A DNA stretch of 17,843 nt from JBOHER01 sp050701115. Its GTDB lineage: Bacteria; Actinomycetota; Actinomycetes; Mycobacteriales; Pseudonocardiaceae. Shown in pieces: positions 6,959-13,020 of the stretch (position 1 is its first letter; every line of letters begins with the position of its first letter). The notes beneath the pieces were generated by a model, which did not search any database, was not told the DNA's origin, and saw nothing but the letters and a program-made list of their open reading frames with translations. A program made the position numbers and the translations under genes. The stretch is taken from positions 1 to 17,843 of the forward strand of contig JBOHER010000145.1 of assembly GCA_050701115.1 (NCBI GenBank). Direction: 5' to 3'.

Positions 6959-7866
6959 CGGCCACCGCCTAGTACTGACTTGATCTCCTCCGCCGCGTCG
7001 GCCCGCAGCAGGCCGGACTGCTGCGCCCTGACCGCGGTGCGGTTGGCGAGCGCGGTGTAGCTGGCGAGGATCTCGGGTGCGCGCTCGGCGAGTTCGGCGA
7101 GGTGCGCACGCACCGTTCTGGCGTCGCCGCGGGCAACCGGGCCGGTGAGCGCGCGGTCGCCGTGCCGCAGCGCGTTGTCCAGGGCGGCCGACAGCAACGG
7201 GCTGATCAGCCGTTCGGCGTTGTCGACGCCCGCGCCGTGCAGCAGTTCGGCACAGTCGGCGACCAGGGTGATCAGGTGATTGGCGCCGTGGGTCAGGGCC
7301 GTGTGATACAACGCCCGAGACGACTCGGGAATGCGTACCGGCTCGGCACCCATCTCCATCGCGAGCGCCTCGCCTACGTTCCAGGCCGCGTCATCCTCGA
7401 CGGCGGCCGTCACCCCGATGCACGCGGCCGCGAGGCGAGCGATGTCCTCGGGCCTGCCGGTGAAGGTCATCGCGGGGTGCAGGGCGAGGCAGAGCACGCC
7501 GATCTCGGCTGCGGGGCGCAGCACGGCGACGCCGTGTGCACCGGAGGTGTGCACCAGGATCTGCCCCGCACGCAACGAACCCGTGGCGATCAGGCCGCGC
7601 ACCATGCCTGCCAGCGCGTCGTCAGGCAGCGCGAGCAGCACGAGGTCGCTGCGGCGGACCACCTCGTCGGGCGGCAGCAAGGGGACGCCGGGAAGCAATC
7701 GCTCTGCGCGGCGGAGTGAGTCGGCCGAAAGGCCGGATGCGGCGACGACCGAATGCCCGGCTCGGCCGAGGGTCGCGCCCAGAACGCTGCCCACCCTGCC
7801 GGCCGAGACCACGCCGACCGCAAGACGCGCTGGGCGGGTCACGGCGGATGCCGCGTCGTTGTTCAC
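6955..7866 (-). CDS. Rossmann-fold DUF2520 protein, NAD(P)-binding, of the pantothenate operon
   Basis: 303 residues: an N-terminal NAD(P)-binding Rossmann domain (LAVGVVSAGRVGSVLGATL, glycine-rich loop at about residues 18-29; LVLLALPDDAL; HTSGAHG) followed by a helical DUF2520 domain with conserved LALHPAMTF and ALTHGANHLITLV. The layout resembles 6-phosphogluconate/ketopantoate-type dehydrogenases. Homologues sit upstream of panC in many actinobacteria (Rv3603c in M. tuberculosis), and the ATGA overlap with panC is tight. A role in pantoate formation, such as ketopantoate reduction, is therefore attractive, but it is inference and not established by sequence. The GTG start has AAGGAG 7 nt upstream. 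This is the first gene of the operon, since a terminator lies between it and the previous gene. Confidence 0.88.
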   Translation of the reverse strand: MNNDAASAVTRPARLAVGVVSAGRVGSVLGATLGRAGHSVVAASGLSADSLRRAERLLPGVPLLPPDEVVRRSDLVLLALPDDALAGMVRGLIATGSLRAGQILVHTSGAHGVAVLRPAAEIGVLCLALHPAMTFTGRPEDIARLAAACIGVTAAVEDDAAWNVGEALAMEMGAEPVRIPESSRALYHTALTHGANHLITLVADCAELLHGAGVDNAERLISPLLSAALDNALRHGDRALTGPVARGDARTVRAHLAELAERAPEILASYTALANRTAVRAQQSGLLRADAAEEIKSVLGGGR

Positions 7867-7992
7867 CGCACTGCTCCTTCACTCGTTCCAGTCCCGCTCA
7901 TGATTTCGCGGGTACCGGACGACGGCGCGAGAGTAGCTCACATCCACCTGTATCCGCCGTGTTCAGGTGACGAGGTTCACCGTGGTGGGCTG

Positions 7993-8012
7993 AAAAACGC
8001 CTTGACGGCGTT
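7993..8012 (-). terminator. Intrinsic terminator after the DUF6779-type gene
   Basis: Read on the minus strand, AACGCC-GTCAA-GGCGTT is a perfect 6-bp stem with a 5-nt loop. It runs directly into a T-rich stretch, the complement of the A-run at 7993-7997. It lies 57 nt after the stop codon at 8069 and about 130 nt before the DUF2520 start, separating the ftsH/fol transcript from the pan operon. Confidence 0.65.
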
Positions 8013-8067
8013 GGGTGCGCTGAAAGGGCCACTCACTGCACCCAGTGCGCTGAAAGCGTCTTTCAGC
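8013..8067. repeat. Small direct and inverted repeats in the intergenic space
   Basis: GTGCGCTGAAAG occurs at 8015-8026 and again at 8045-8056 (period 30). GGGTGC (8013-8018) pairs with GCACCC (8038-8043). GCTGAAA-GCGTC-TTTCAGC (8049-8067) is a 7-bp perfect stem ending just before the stop codon of the upstream gene. Together with the terminator this makes a stack of three hairpins in 75 bases. It may be one copy of an interspersed intergenic repeat, or simply compound termination. Confidence 0.5.
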
Positions 8068-8068
8068 G

Positions 8069-9238
8069 TCAGTCGCGCCGCCTGCGCCGACGGGGCACGT
8101 TATCCGACCCGAGGGACGCGAGCAGGTCGGCTACCGACCGCCCTGCCGAGTGGGAGCCAGCGCTCTCGGCCTGGTCCGCGTGGCTGCCACCTGCGTGCTT
8201 GCCCGCACGCGCTCCGGCGACTGGTTCAAAGGCGTTCCACGGCGGTTCCCCTTCGGGGAGCCTGCGGCGTCCGCCGGTGTATTCGGGTCCCGCTGGGCTC
8301 TCCTGCTTCCGCCTGCGGCCGCCAGGCCGCTGCTCTGATTGAATCTGCCTGACCTCGTCCGGCAACGTGTTATTGGGTTCGCCCGGCGATTCTTCATCAC
8401 GGCCATTGGCCCAAGAGGATCCCCAATTCATATCGAAACCCTTCGCGAAGTCGTCGTGCTCGGATCGGGTCGAGAACGGCTCGGCTGAGAACAGGGGCGC
8501 ACCCGTGGGCTCCCGCTTGGGCAGGTCGGCACCGCTGGAGGACGGCTCAGTCCGCAGCGGTTCCGAGCCGGTGTGCCGCATCGGCTCGCGGTGCGGCGGG
8601 CGAGGGGGCTCACGCCGTGGCTGCTGGTGCACGGGGGCTTCGGTCTCCAGCACCCTGGCGATCAATTCGGTACGCGCATCGACCGGGTCGACCGGCATCG
8701 GACGGGATGCTGAGCCAGAGATCCGCACCGGCTTGACGACCGGCTGAGCCGGCAGGTACTTCCCGTCATCGGCCAGCGACCTCATGCGGGTGGACTGCGC
8801 GGTCAAAGCGACGCGCTCGTAGAGCACCTCACCGCCGAAGAGTTGCTGCAGGCTGTCTCTCAGCGCGCTGAGTTCGGCGCGCAGGGCGGCGAGTTCGTCC
8901 CGTGACTCGGCTTCGACCTTGCGCCGAATCTCGGCTTCGGCTTCCAACTCGTATTCGCGGCGCGCGGCGATCTCGCGCTCGAGTTCCAGTTCGTAGACCG
9001 ACTGCGCATCGCGCACCGACTCCTGAGCGGTTTCCGCCTGCCTGCGATACTTCGTGGCGAGAAACGCGCCGAGCAGGGCAGCCCACAGCGCCGCGAGAAT
9101 GCCCAGCCGGAGCCAGCGCGCGTCCTCACTCAGCACCAGCAATGTCGTCGCGACAACGGCGAGTGAGATGCCTGCGGCGAACCACGGCGTGCCGACGCGG
9201 CGACCGCGGGGATCAGCACGCCTGCCATTCATGGGCAC
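8069..9238 (-). CDS. DUF6779-type membrane protein with coiled coil and long disordered tail
   Basis: 389 residues. Two hydrophobic segments at about 19-36 and 43-61 (GISLAVVATTLLVLS; LGILAALWAALLGAFLA) form a membrane hairpin. Then comes a charged heptad-like stretch from about 64 to 136, rich in Glu, Ala and Arg (YELELEREIAARREYELEAE), a probable coiled coil, followed by about 240 Pro/Arg/Ser/Gly-rich residues of low complexity ending in a run of Arg. It occupies the place of Rv3604c in the conserved folK-panC neighbourhood, and I believe it belongs to DUF6779. Function is unknown. The GTG at 9238 is preferred because AGCAGG lies 7 nt upstream; ATG 9232 is an alternative. It is the last gene of the ftsH-fol operon, 52 nt after the DUF3180 gene, and is followed by a terminator. 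Confidence 0.75.
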   Translation of the reverse strand: MPMNGRRADPRGRRVGTPWFAAGISLAVVATTLLVLSEDARWLRLGILAALWAALLGAFLATKYRRQAETAQESVRDAQSVYELELEREIAARREYELEAEAEIRRKVEAESRDELAALRAELSALRDSLQQLFGGEVLYERVALTAQSTRMRSLADDGKYLPAQPVVKPVRISGSASRPMPVDPVDARTELIARVLETEAPVHQQPRREPPRPPHREPMRHTGSEPLRTEPSSSGADLPKREPTGAPLFSAEPFSTRSEHDDFAKGFDMNWGSSWANGRDEESPGEPNNTLPDEVRQIQSEQRPGGRRRKQESPAGPEYTGGRRRLPEGEPPWNAFEPVAGARAGKHAGGSHADQAESAGSHSAGRSVADLLASLGSDNVPRRRRRRD

Positions 9239-9290
9239 GAGAGTACCTGCTGGTAACCAGACCGAGACCTACTCGGTACCTGACCTACCC

Positions 9291-9752
9291 TTATGGCCGT
9301 TTTGTCTCGTCAACGTGATCGCGGTCCCTCGGTTCCGGTGTCCGGCAGGATTGCTCCAACCACAGGGCCGCTCCGACCAGCACCGCGGCACACACGGCTC
9401 CGATGATCGTGCTCGGTGTGTCCTGCCGAGCGGCAGCCAGCTCATCCCGTGGCAGTAGGTACAGCGCGGCGCCGAGCCAACCGCCGGACATGATCGCGCC
9501 CAGCAACGACGAAGCCTTGGCGAGGGCGACCATCCGGGCGATCACGATGGGTCCGGTGACGTGTGCCGAGCGGATCTTGTCCCGCACCCAGAAGGCCAGC
9601 GCCAGCTCGGCCATGGCCAAGACCAGCAGGGTCCCGCCCGCGAACGTCGGCAGGCTCGGCATGGCGCTGTAGGCGATCAGGAACACGAGGTAACCGAAAC
9701 CAAGCCCGATCAACCCCGCCAGCAGGAGATCGCGAATCCGGGTGAAATGCAC
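9291..9752 (-). CDS. DUF3180 family integral membrane protein
   Basis: 153 residues with four hydrophobic segments at about 9-28, 38-55, 70-100 and 113-131, joined by short charged loops, and a charged C-terminal tail. The blocks RIRDLLLAGLIGLGFGYLV and VTGPIVIARMVALAKASS are typical of DUF3180, a family always seen beside folK in actinobacteria (Rv3605c position). Its role is not known. The persistent link with folate genes invites a transport or membrane-partner hypothesis, but nothing in the sequence proves it. The GTG start lies 4 nt after the folK stop, so it is almost certainly co-translated with folK. Confidence 0.87.
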   Translation of the reverse strand: MHFTRIRDLLLAGLIGLGFGYLVFLIAYSAMPSLPTFAGGTLLVLAMAELALAFWVRDKIRSAHVTGPIVIARMVALAKASSLLGAIMSGGWLGAALYLLPRDELAAARQDTPSTIIGAVCAAVLVGAALWLEQSCRTPEPRDRDHVDETKRP

Positions 9753-9756
9753 GGTG

Positions 9757-10263
9757 TCAGCCTAGCGGCGATCGCAGTGTCAGGTCGGCGCGCAACCGGA
9801 CGCCATCCTGCTCCCCGGCAGGCAGCGCACGTAGCAGGTCAGCGACACCGCCATGCCCGGGCAGCACCGCGTGCGGGTCCACCGCCAGCCACGGAATGAG
9901 CACACTGGCCCGTTCGGGGGTTCCGGGATGCGGCAGCAGCAGCTCGGGGTCGTCCGAGCGCACCTCGTCCACATTGACCACGTCCACGTCCAGCGTGCGG
10001 GGGCCCCAACGCCGCTCACGCACCCGTCCCGCCTGCGCTTCGAGCGCTTGGGCCAGGCGTAGCCAGGCCCAGTGATCACGGTCTGGGTCGTCCACGATGC
10101 ACACGGCGTTGAGGAAGCCCGGCTGGTCGGTCACGCCCCAGGGCGCGGTTTCGTACACCGGCGACGCCGCCACCAGCACGTCACGCAGTCCGTCGATGGC
10201 CAACCGCAGGAAGCTCAGCCGGTCTCCCAGATTGGAGCCAAGGGAGAGCACCGCACGCGTCAT
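9757..10263 (-). CDS. folK: 6-hydroxymethyl-7,8-dihydropterin pyrophosphokinase (HPPK)
   Basis: Transfers pyrophosphate from ATP to 6-hydroxymethyl-dihydropterin, giving the substrate of FolP. The 168-residue product starts MTRAVLSLGSNLGDRLSFLR (GSNLGDR signature). It carries SPVYETAPWG, QPGFLNAV, the HPPK signature RRWGPRTLDVDVV with its metal-binding Asp pair at about residues 97-99, and LLPHPGTPERASVLIPW. The ATG at 10263 is chosen because the family begins here and ATGA overlaps the folB stop. The longer frame upstream is folB read in another frame. The final residues (RLRADLTLRSPLG) lie 4 nt from the next gene. Standard length, no missing motif. Confidence 0.96.
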   Translation of the reverse strand: MTRAVLSLGSNLGDRLSFLRLAIDGLRDVLVAASPVYETAPWGVTDQPGFLNAVCIVDDPDRDHWAWLRLAQALEAQAGRVRERRWGPRTLDVDVVNVDEVRSDDPELLLPHPGTPERASVLIPWLAVDPHAVLPGHGGVADLLRALPAGEQDGVRLRADLTLRSPLG

Positions 10264-10652
10264 CGCGGGCGCTCCCTCCGGATGGTCACCGCGACATCCG
10301 CGAAGGCCAGCGGGATTGGCGCGGCGGGCTTGTGCACCGTCACCTCGACCGCGTGCAGCCGCTCGTCGGTCAGCGCATCGTCGGCGATGCGCGTGCACAC
10401 GGTCTCGATCAGGTCGCACGGCTCGCCACCGACGATCGCCGCCGCGCGCTCGGCCAGCGCGCCGTAGTCGACCGTGTTGGCGAGTTCGTCGGTCTTCGCC
10501 GCCGTGCGCACATCGGTCCACACGGTCAGGTCGACCACGAACTCCTGCCCGTCGGCCTTCTCATGGTCGAAGACCCCGTGCCTGCCGTAGACCCGCAGGC
10601 CGGTCAGCGTGATCCGGTCGCTGCCCGCTCGTGAGTGCTGAGGGTTGTCCAT
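10260..10652 (-). CDS. folB: Dihydroneopterin aldolase
   Basis: Cleaves 7,8-dihydroneopterin to 6-hydroxymethyl-dihydropterin and glycolaldehyde. The 130-residue product has the family core DRITLTGLRVYGRHGVFDHE followed by ADGQEFVVDLTVW, then TVDYGALAERAAAIV, DLIETVCTRIADD and the catalytic-lysine block VEVTVHKPAAPIP. The ATG at 10652 precedes the conserved core by about 12 residues (MDNPQHSRAGSD), slightly longer than usual, and lacks a clear Shine-Dalgarno. It begins 14 nt after the folP stop and ends in an ATGA overlap with folK. The start codon lies in the loop of a long hairpin (see that feature), suggesting that translation depends on ribosomes arriving from folP. A downstream start cannot be excluded. 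Confidence 0.93.
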   Translation of the reverse strand: MDNPQHSRAGSDRITLTGLRVYGRHGVFDHEKADGQEFVVDLTVWTDVRTAAKTDELANTVDYGALAERAAAIVGGEPCDLIETVCTRIADDALTDERLHAVEVTVHKPAAPIPLAFADVAVTIRRERPR

Positions 10653-10673
10653 GCAACAACATTCACTCACGAG
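10628..10673 (-). repeat. Extended hairpin enclosing the folB start codon
   Basis: A perfect 10-bp inverted repeat, CTCGTGAGTG (10628-10637) and CACTCACGAG (10664-10673), encloses a second 5-bp pair GTTGT/ACAAC with a 7-nt apical loop that contains the folB ATG. On the mRNA the left arm holds the folP stop codon TGA. The position suggests coupling or folding control. The perfect arms could alternatively mark an interspersed palindromic element overlapping the 5' end of folB. Confidence 0.7.
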
Positions 10674-11509
10674 ACGCCGCCACGCTGCCACGCCGCGGCC
10701 ACCGTGACGGCGTCCAGCGAAGCGCCCACCTCGTGCACCCTGACCCCCCATGCGCCTGCGGCCGCTGCCAATGCGGAGATGGCTGCCGTGGCGTCCTCCC
10801 GGCCATCGGGTGCGCGGGGGGCTCCGTCCGCACCTGAGAGCAGTGAGCCGAGGAACCGTTTGCGGGAAGCGCCGATCAGGACCGGGAACCCCAAGGACAG
10901 CAGGGCATCCAACCGGTTCAGCAGCGCCCAGTTGTGCTCGGCCCGTTTGGCGAAACCGAGACCCGGATCGAGCACGATGGCCTCAGCGGACACTCCGGCG
11001 GCCAGCGCGACCTCGACCTGCCGCAGCAGCTCATCGCGCACCTCGCCAACGACGTCGTCGTAGTCGGCGAGGGCTTCCATCCCGGAACTGTGTCCCCGCC
11101 AGTGCATCAGGACCCAGGGGGCGCCCGATTCGGCGGCTACCCGGGCCATGTCCGGATCGGCCAGCCCCCCGGACACGTCGTTGATCACCTGCGCGCCCGC
11201 CTCGATGGCCGCCGCCGCCACCGCGGCGCGTGTGGTGTCCACCGACAAGGTCAGTCCGTCAGCGGCCAGCGCTTTGATCACCGGCACCACTCGGTCGGCC
11301 TCCACGCCGGCGCTCACCCGCCGGGCGCCCGGCCGCGTCGACTCCCCGCCCACGTCGATGATGTCCGCGCCGCGCCCGGCCATTGCACGCGCATGGGCCA
11401 GCGCGTCGTCCAGGTGCAGGTACCGACCGCCATCGGAGAACGAGTCAGGGGTGACGTTCAGGACACCCATCACCACGCACCGGCCCGGGTCAGGCAGCGC
11501 GGAGCTCAC
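10667..11509 (-). CDS. folP: Dihydropteroate synthase
   Basis: Condenses 6-hydroxymethyl-dihydropterin pyrophosphate with p-aminobenzoate to give dihydropteroate; the sulfonamide target. The 280-residue TIM-barrel protein has both family signatures: MGVLNVTPDSFSDGG (about residues 14-28) and GADIIDVGGESTRPGA (about 47-62). INDVSGG, a variant MHWRGHSSGM loop, DPGLGFAKRAEHN and the substrate-binding lysine block LIGASRKRF follow. The GTG at 11509 is chosen because it overlaps the folE stop as GTGA and gives the normal N terminus; the longer frame runs into folE. It ends inside the left arm of the hairpin that covers the folB start. Normal family member, probably the housekeeping FolP1 type. Confidence 0.96.
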   Translation of the reverse strand: MSSALPDPGRCVVMGVLNVTPDSFSDGGRYLHLDDALAHARAMAGRGADIIDVGGESTRPGARRVSAGVEADRVVPVIKALAADGLTLSVDTTRAAVAAAAIEAGAQVINDVSGGLADPDMARVAAESGAPWVLMHWRGHSSGMEALADYDDVVGEVRDELLRQVEVALAAGVSAEAIVLDPGLGFAKRAEHNWALLNRLDALLSLGFPVLIGASRKRFLGSLLSGADGAPRAPDGREDATAAISALAAAAGAWGVRVHEVGASLDAVTVAAAWQRGGVS

Positions 11510-13020
11510 CTGCGGCCCTTGATCAGATCCAGTGCCTCCGCCCGGGAGGACGCCGAGGTCTTGAGCAGGCCACGCACCGCCGATGTCGTGGTGCGCGCGC
11601 CCGGCTTGCGGATACCCCGCATGGCCATGCACAGATGCTCGGCCTCGATCACCACGATCACCCCCCGGGGCTTGAGCTTGCGGTCCAGTGCGTCAGCGAT
11701 CTGCGAGGTCAGCCGCTCCTGCACCTGCGGGCGCTTGGAGTACAGGTCGACCAGCCGGGCCAGTTTGGACAGTCCGGTGACCCGGCCGTGCTCGTCCGGG
11801 ATGTAGCCGACGTGCGCGACCCCGTGGAACGGCACCAGATGATGTTCACAGTTATGCGTCAAATGTCCGTTTATCAGGAAGGTCGGATGCGGCTCACAGG
11901 TAAAGCTGTACACCGTGTACGGCTTGGTGCCGTTTGCGGTCAGCTGCTTCACCGTCTGGACTTCGACGTACCCGGACTCGATGAGGTCCGTCGCATAGTC
12001 GTCCTGCGGGAAGCCGTGTCTCCGGAACCAACTGTCAGCGGTATAGAGGTGCGAAGCAGTGCCGATTCTGGGCGAGAAGCGTGCGCCGATGATCGTCGCC
12101 AAGTCCTCGAGGAAATTCACCTTCGCGCTGGCGACAACGCGTCCGGCGCTGCGCTTGGAGCGGAACCCGTCCCCGTCCACATGCCCGTCGAGAAAGCCGT
12201 TGAAGGTCTCCGGCACCGTCCGCTGGAGATAACCGGATGGACGCTCGACCGACTCGATCCGCGCGTTGATACCGAACGCGCGGTGCAGCGACTCTGCGAA
12301 CTTCTTGGCGTACTCCTCATCGTTCACAACGAGCGAGACGTACCGATCACCCACCGTGCCATTCGCACATACGGCGCCAGCGGCGTAGCCGAGCTTGGGC
12401 TGCCACCGGTCGCGGCGCAGCTTGCGCGCTTGCGTCCACTCGATCAACGTGCCCGCTACGTCCTTGGCTTCCATCCACCCGCTGGGCGTCGCCAGCGGAT
12501 GGTCGGGGGTGACGACGAACCGGCCGCCTTCGGTCGTCACCTCGACGAGTTGGCGCGTGCGGTGCGACGTGATCTGCGTGACTGTCGTTTCTGCGACGTT
12601 GCCATGGGCAAGCGTCCACAATCGATCGCCCACCGCCACGTTCCGTGCCTGCTTGCGGCCGCCGACACCATTGACCGTCTGCTTGCCCGGCACACAGGTG
12701 CTGTACAACGGGATGTCGGTGACCAGGACGAGTTCCTCGTGACTCTCGTCGAAAGTGCGGTCCAGCACCTTCGCCGGGTCGGTGTGCAGGCCGGCGAACA
12801 TCTCCTGATACGCCCGCGCCACCCTGGCTGGTGTCTCCCGCAAGCCCTCCCGGTCCGGGTCCTCACCGCAGGCGATCAGCAACTCCCGCACCGCCTTCTC
12901 GGCACGAGCGGCATCGAATCCTGAGCCACCGTCCGGCTCGATCACCGTCTCGTACTCGTCGCTCTCTACCTTCAGGTAGGGATATGCGCGGCGACGCGCT
13001 TCACCGTCGATATTGGCCAT
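11506..13020 (-). CDS. folE: GTP cyclohydrolase I precursor interrupted by an intein
   Basis: Converts GTP to 7,8-dihydroneopterin triphosphate, opening folate synthesis. The frame encodes 504 residues: N-extein 1-108, intein 109-390, C-extein 391-504. The spliced enzyme would be 222 residues, a normal length. Extein features: AEKAVRELLIACGEDPDREG and LRETPARVARAYQEMFAGL; then IPLYST joined after splicing to CEHHLVPFHGVAHVGYIP; then GLSKLARLVDLYSKRPQVQE and AEHLCMAMRGI. The Cys and second His of CEHH and the Cys of HLCMAMRG are the expected zinc ligands. The interruption falls between T108 and the zinc-ligand Cys. ATG 13020 overlaps the ftsH end by 20 nt with only a weak Shine-Dalgarno; GTG just before IEPDGGSGFD is a possible later start. 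The TGA overlaps the folP start as GTGA. Confidence 0.96.
   Translation of the reverse strand: MANIDGEARRRAYPYLKVESDEYETVIEPDGGSGFDAARAEKAVRELLIACGEDPDREGLRETPARVARAYQEMFAGLHTDPAKVLDRTFDESHEELVLVTDIPLYSTCVPGKQTVNGVGGRKQARNVAVGDRLWTLAHGNVAETTVTQITSHRTRQLVEVTTEGGRFVVTPDHPLATPSGWMEAKDVAGTLIEWTQARKLRRDRWQPKLGYAAGAVCANGTVGDRYVSLVVNDEEYAKKFAESLHRAFGINARIESVERPSGYLQRTVPETFNGFLDGHVDGDGFRSKRSAGRVVASAKVNFLEDLATIIGARFSPRIGTASHLYTADSWFRRHGFPQDDYATDLIESGYVEVQTVKQLTANGTKPYTVYSFTCEPHPTFLINGHLTHNCEHHLVPFHGVAHVGYIPDEHGRVTGLSKLARLVDLYSKRPQVQERLTSQIADALDRKLKPRGVIVVIEAEHLCMAMRGIRKPGARTTTSAVRGLLKTSASSRAEALDLIKGRR
11851..12696 (-). mobile_element. Intein with LAGLIDADG homing-endonuclease domain inside folE
   Basis: 282 residues, Cys1 to Asn282. 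Splicing blocks: N-terminal CVPGKQTVNG with Cys1; block B FVVTPDHPLATPSGW with T63-x2-H66; block F YSFTCEPHPTFLING; C-terminal GHLTHN with His281-Asn282; then Cys+1 of the C-extein. All residues for class 1 Cys/Asn/Cys splicing are present, so it is probably active. The central part (about 90-240) is a LAGLIDADG (DOD) endonuclease: block C GYAAGAVCANGT (103-114) and block E FLDGHVDGDGF (168-178). In block C the catalytic Asp position is Asn112, whereas block E keeps Asp176. The element is exactly in frame and inserted at the most conserved active-site motif, as expected of a homing element. Confidence 0.95.

Noticed and set aside
11851..12696. Possibility that the extra folE segment is an ordinary insertion domain
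   Set aside because: It begins with Cys, ends with His-Asn-Cys, has T-x2-H and two LAGLIDADG-type motifs, and its exact removal restores STCEHH; an intein explains all of this.
11635..12924. 429-codon plus-strand frame opposite folE and its intein
   Set aside because: Opposite a minus-strand frame with complete FolE and intein motifs; its own product is unrecognisable.
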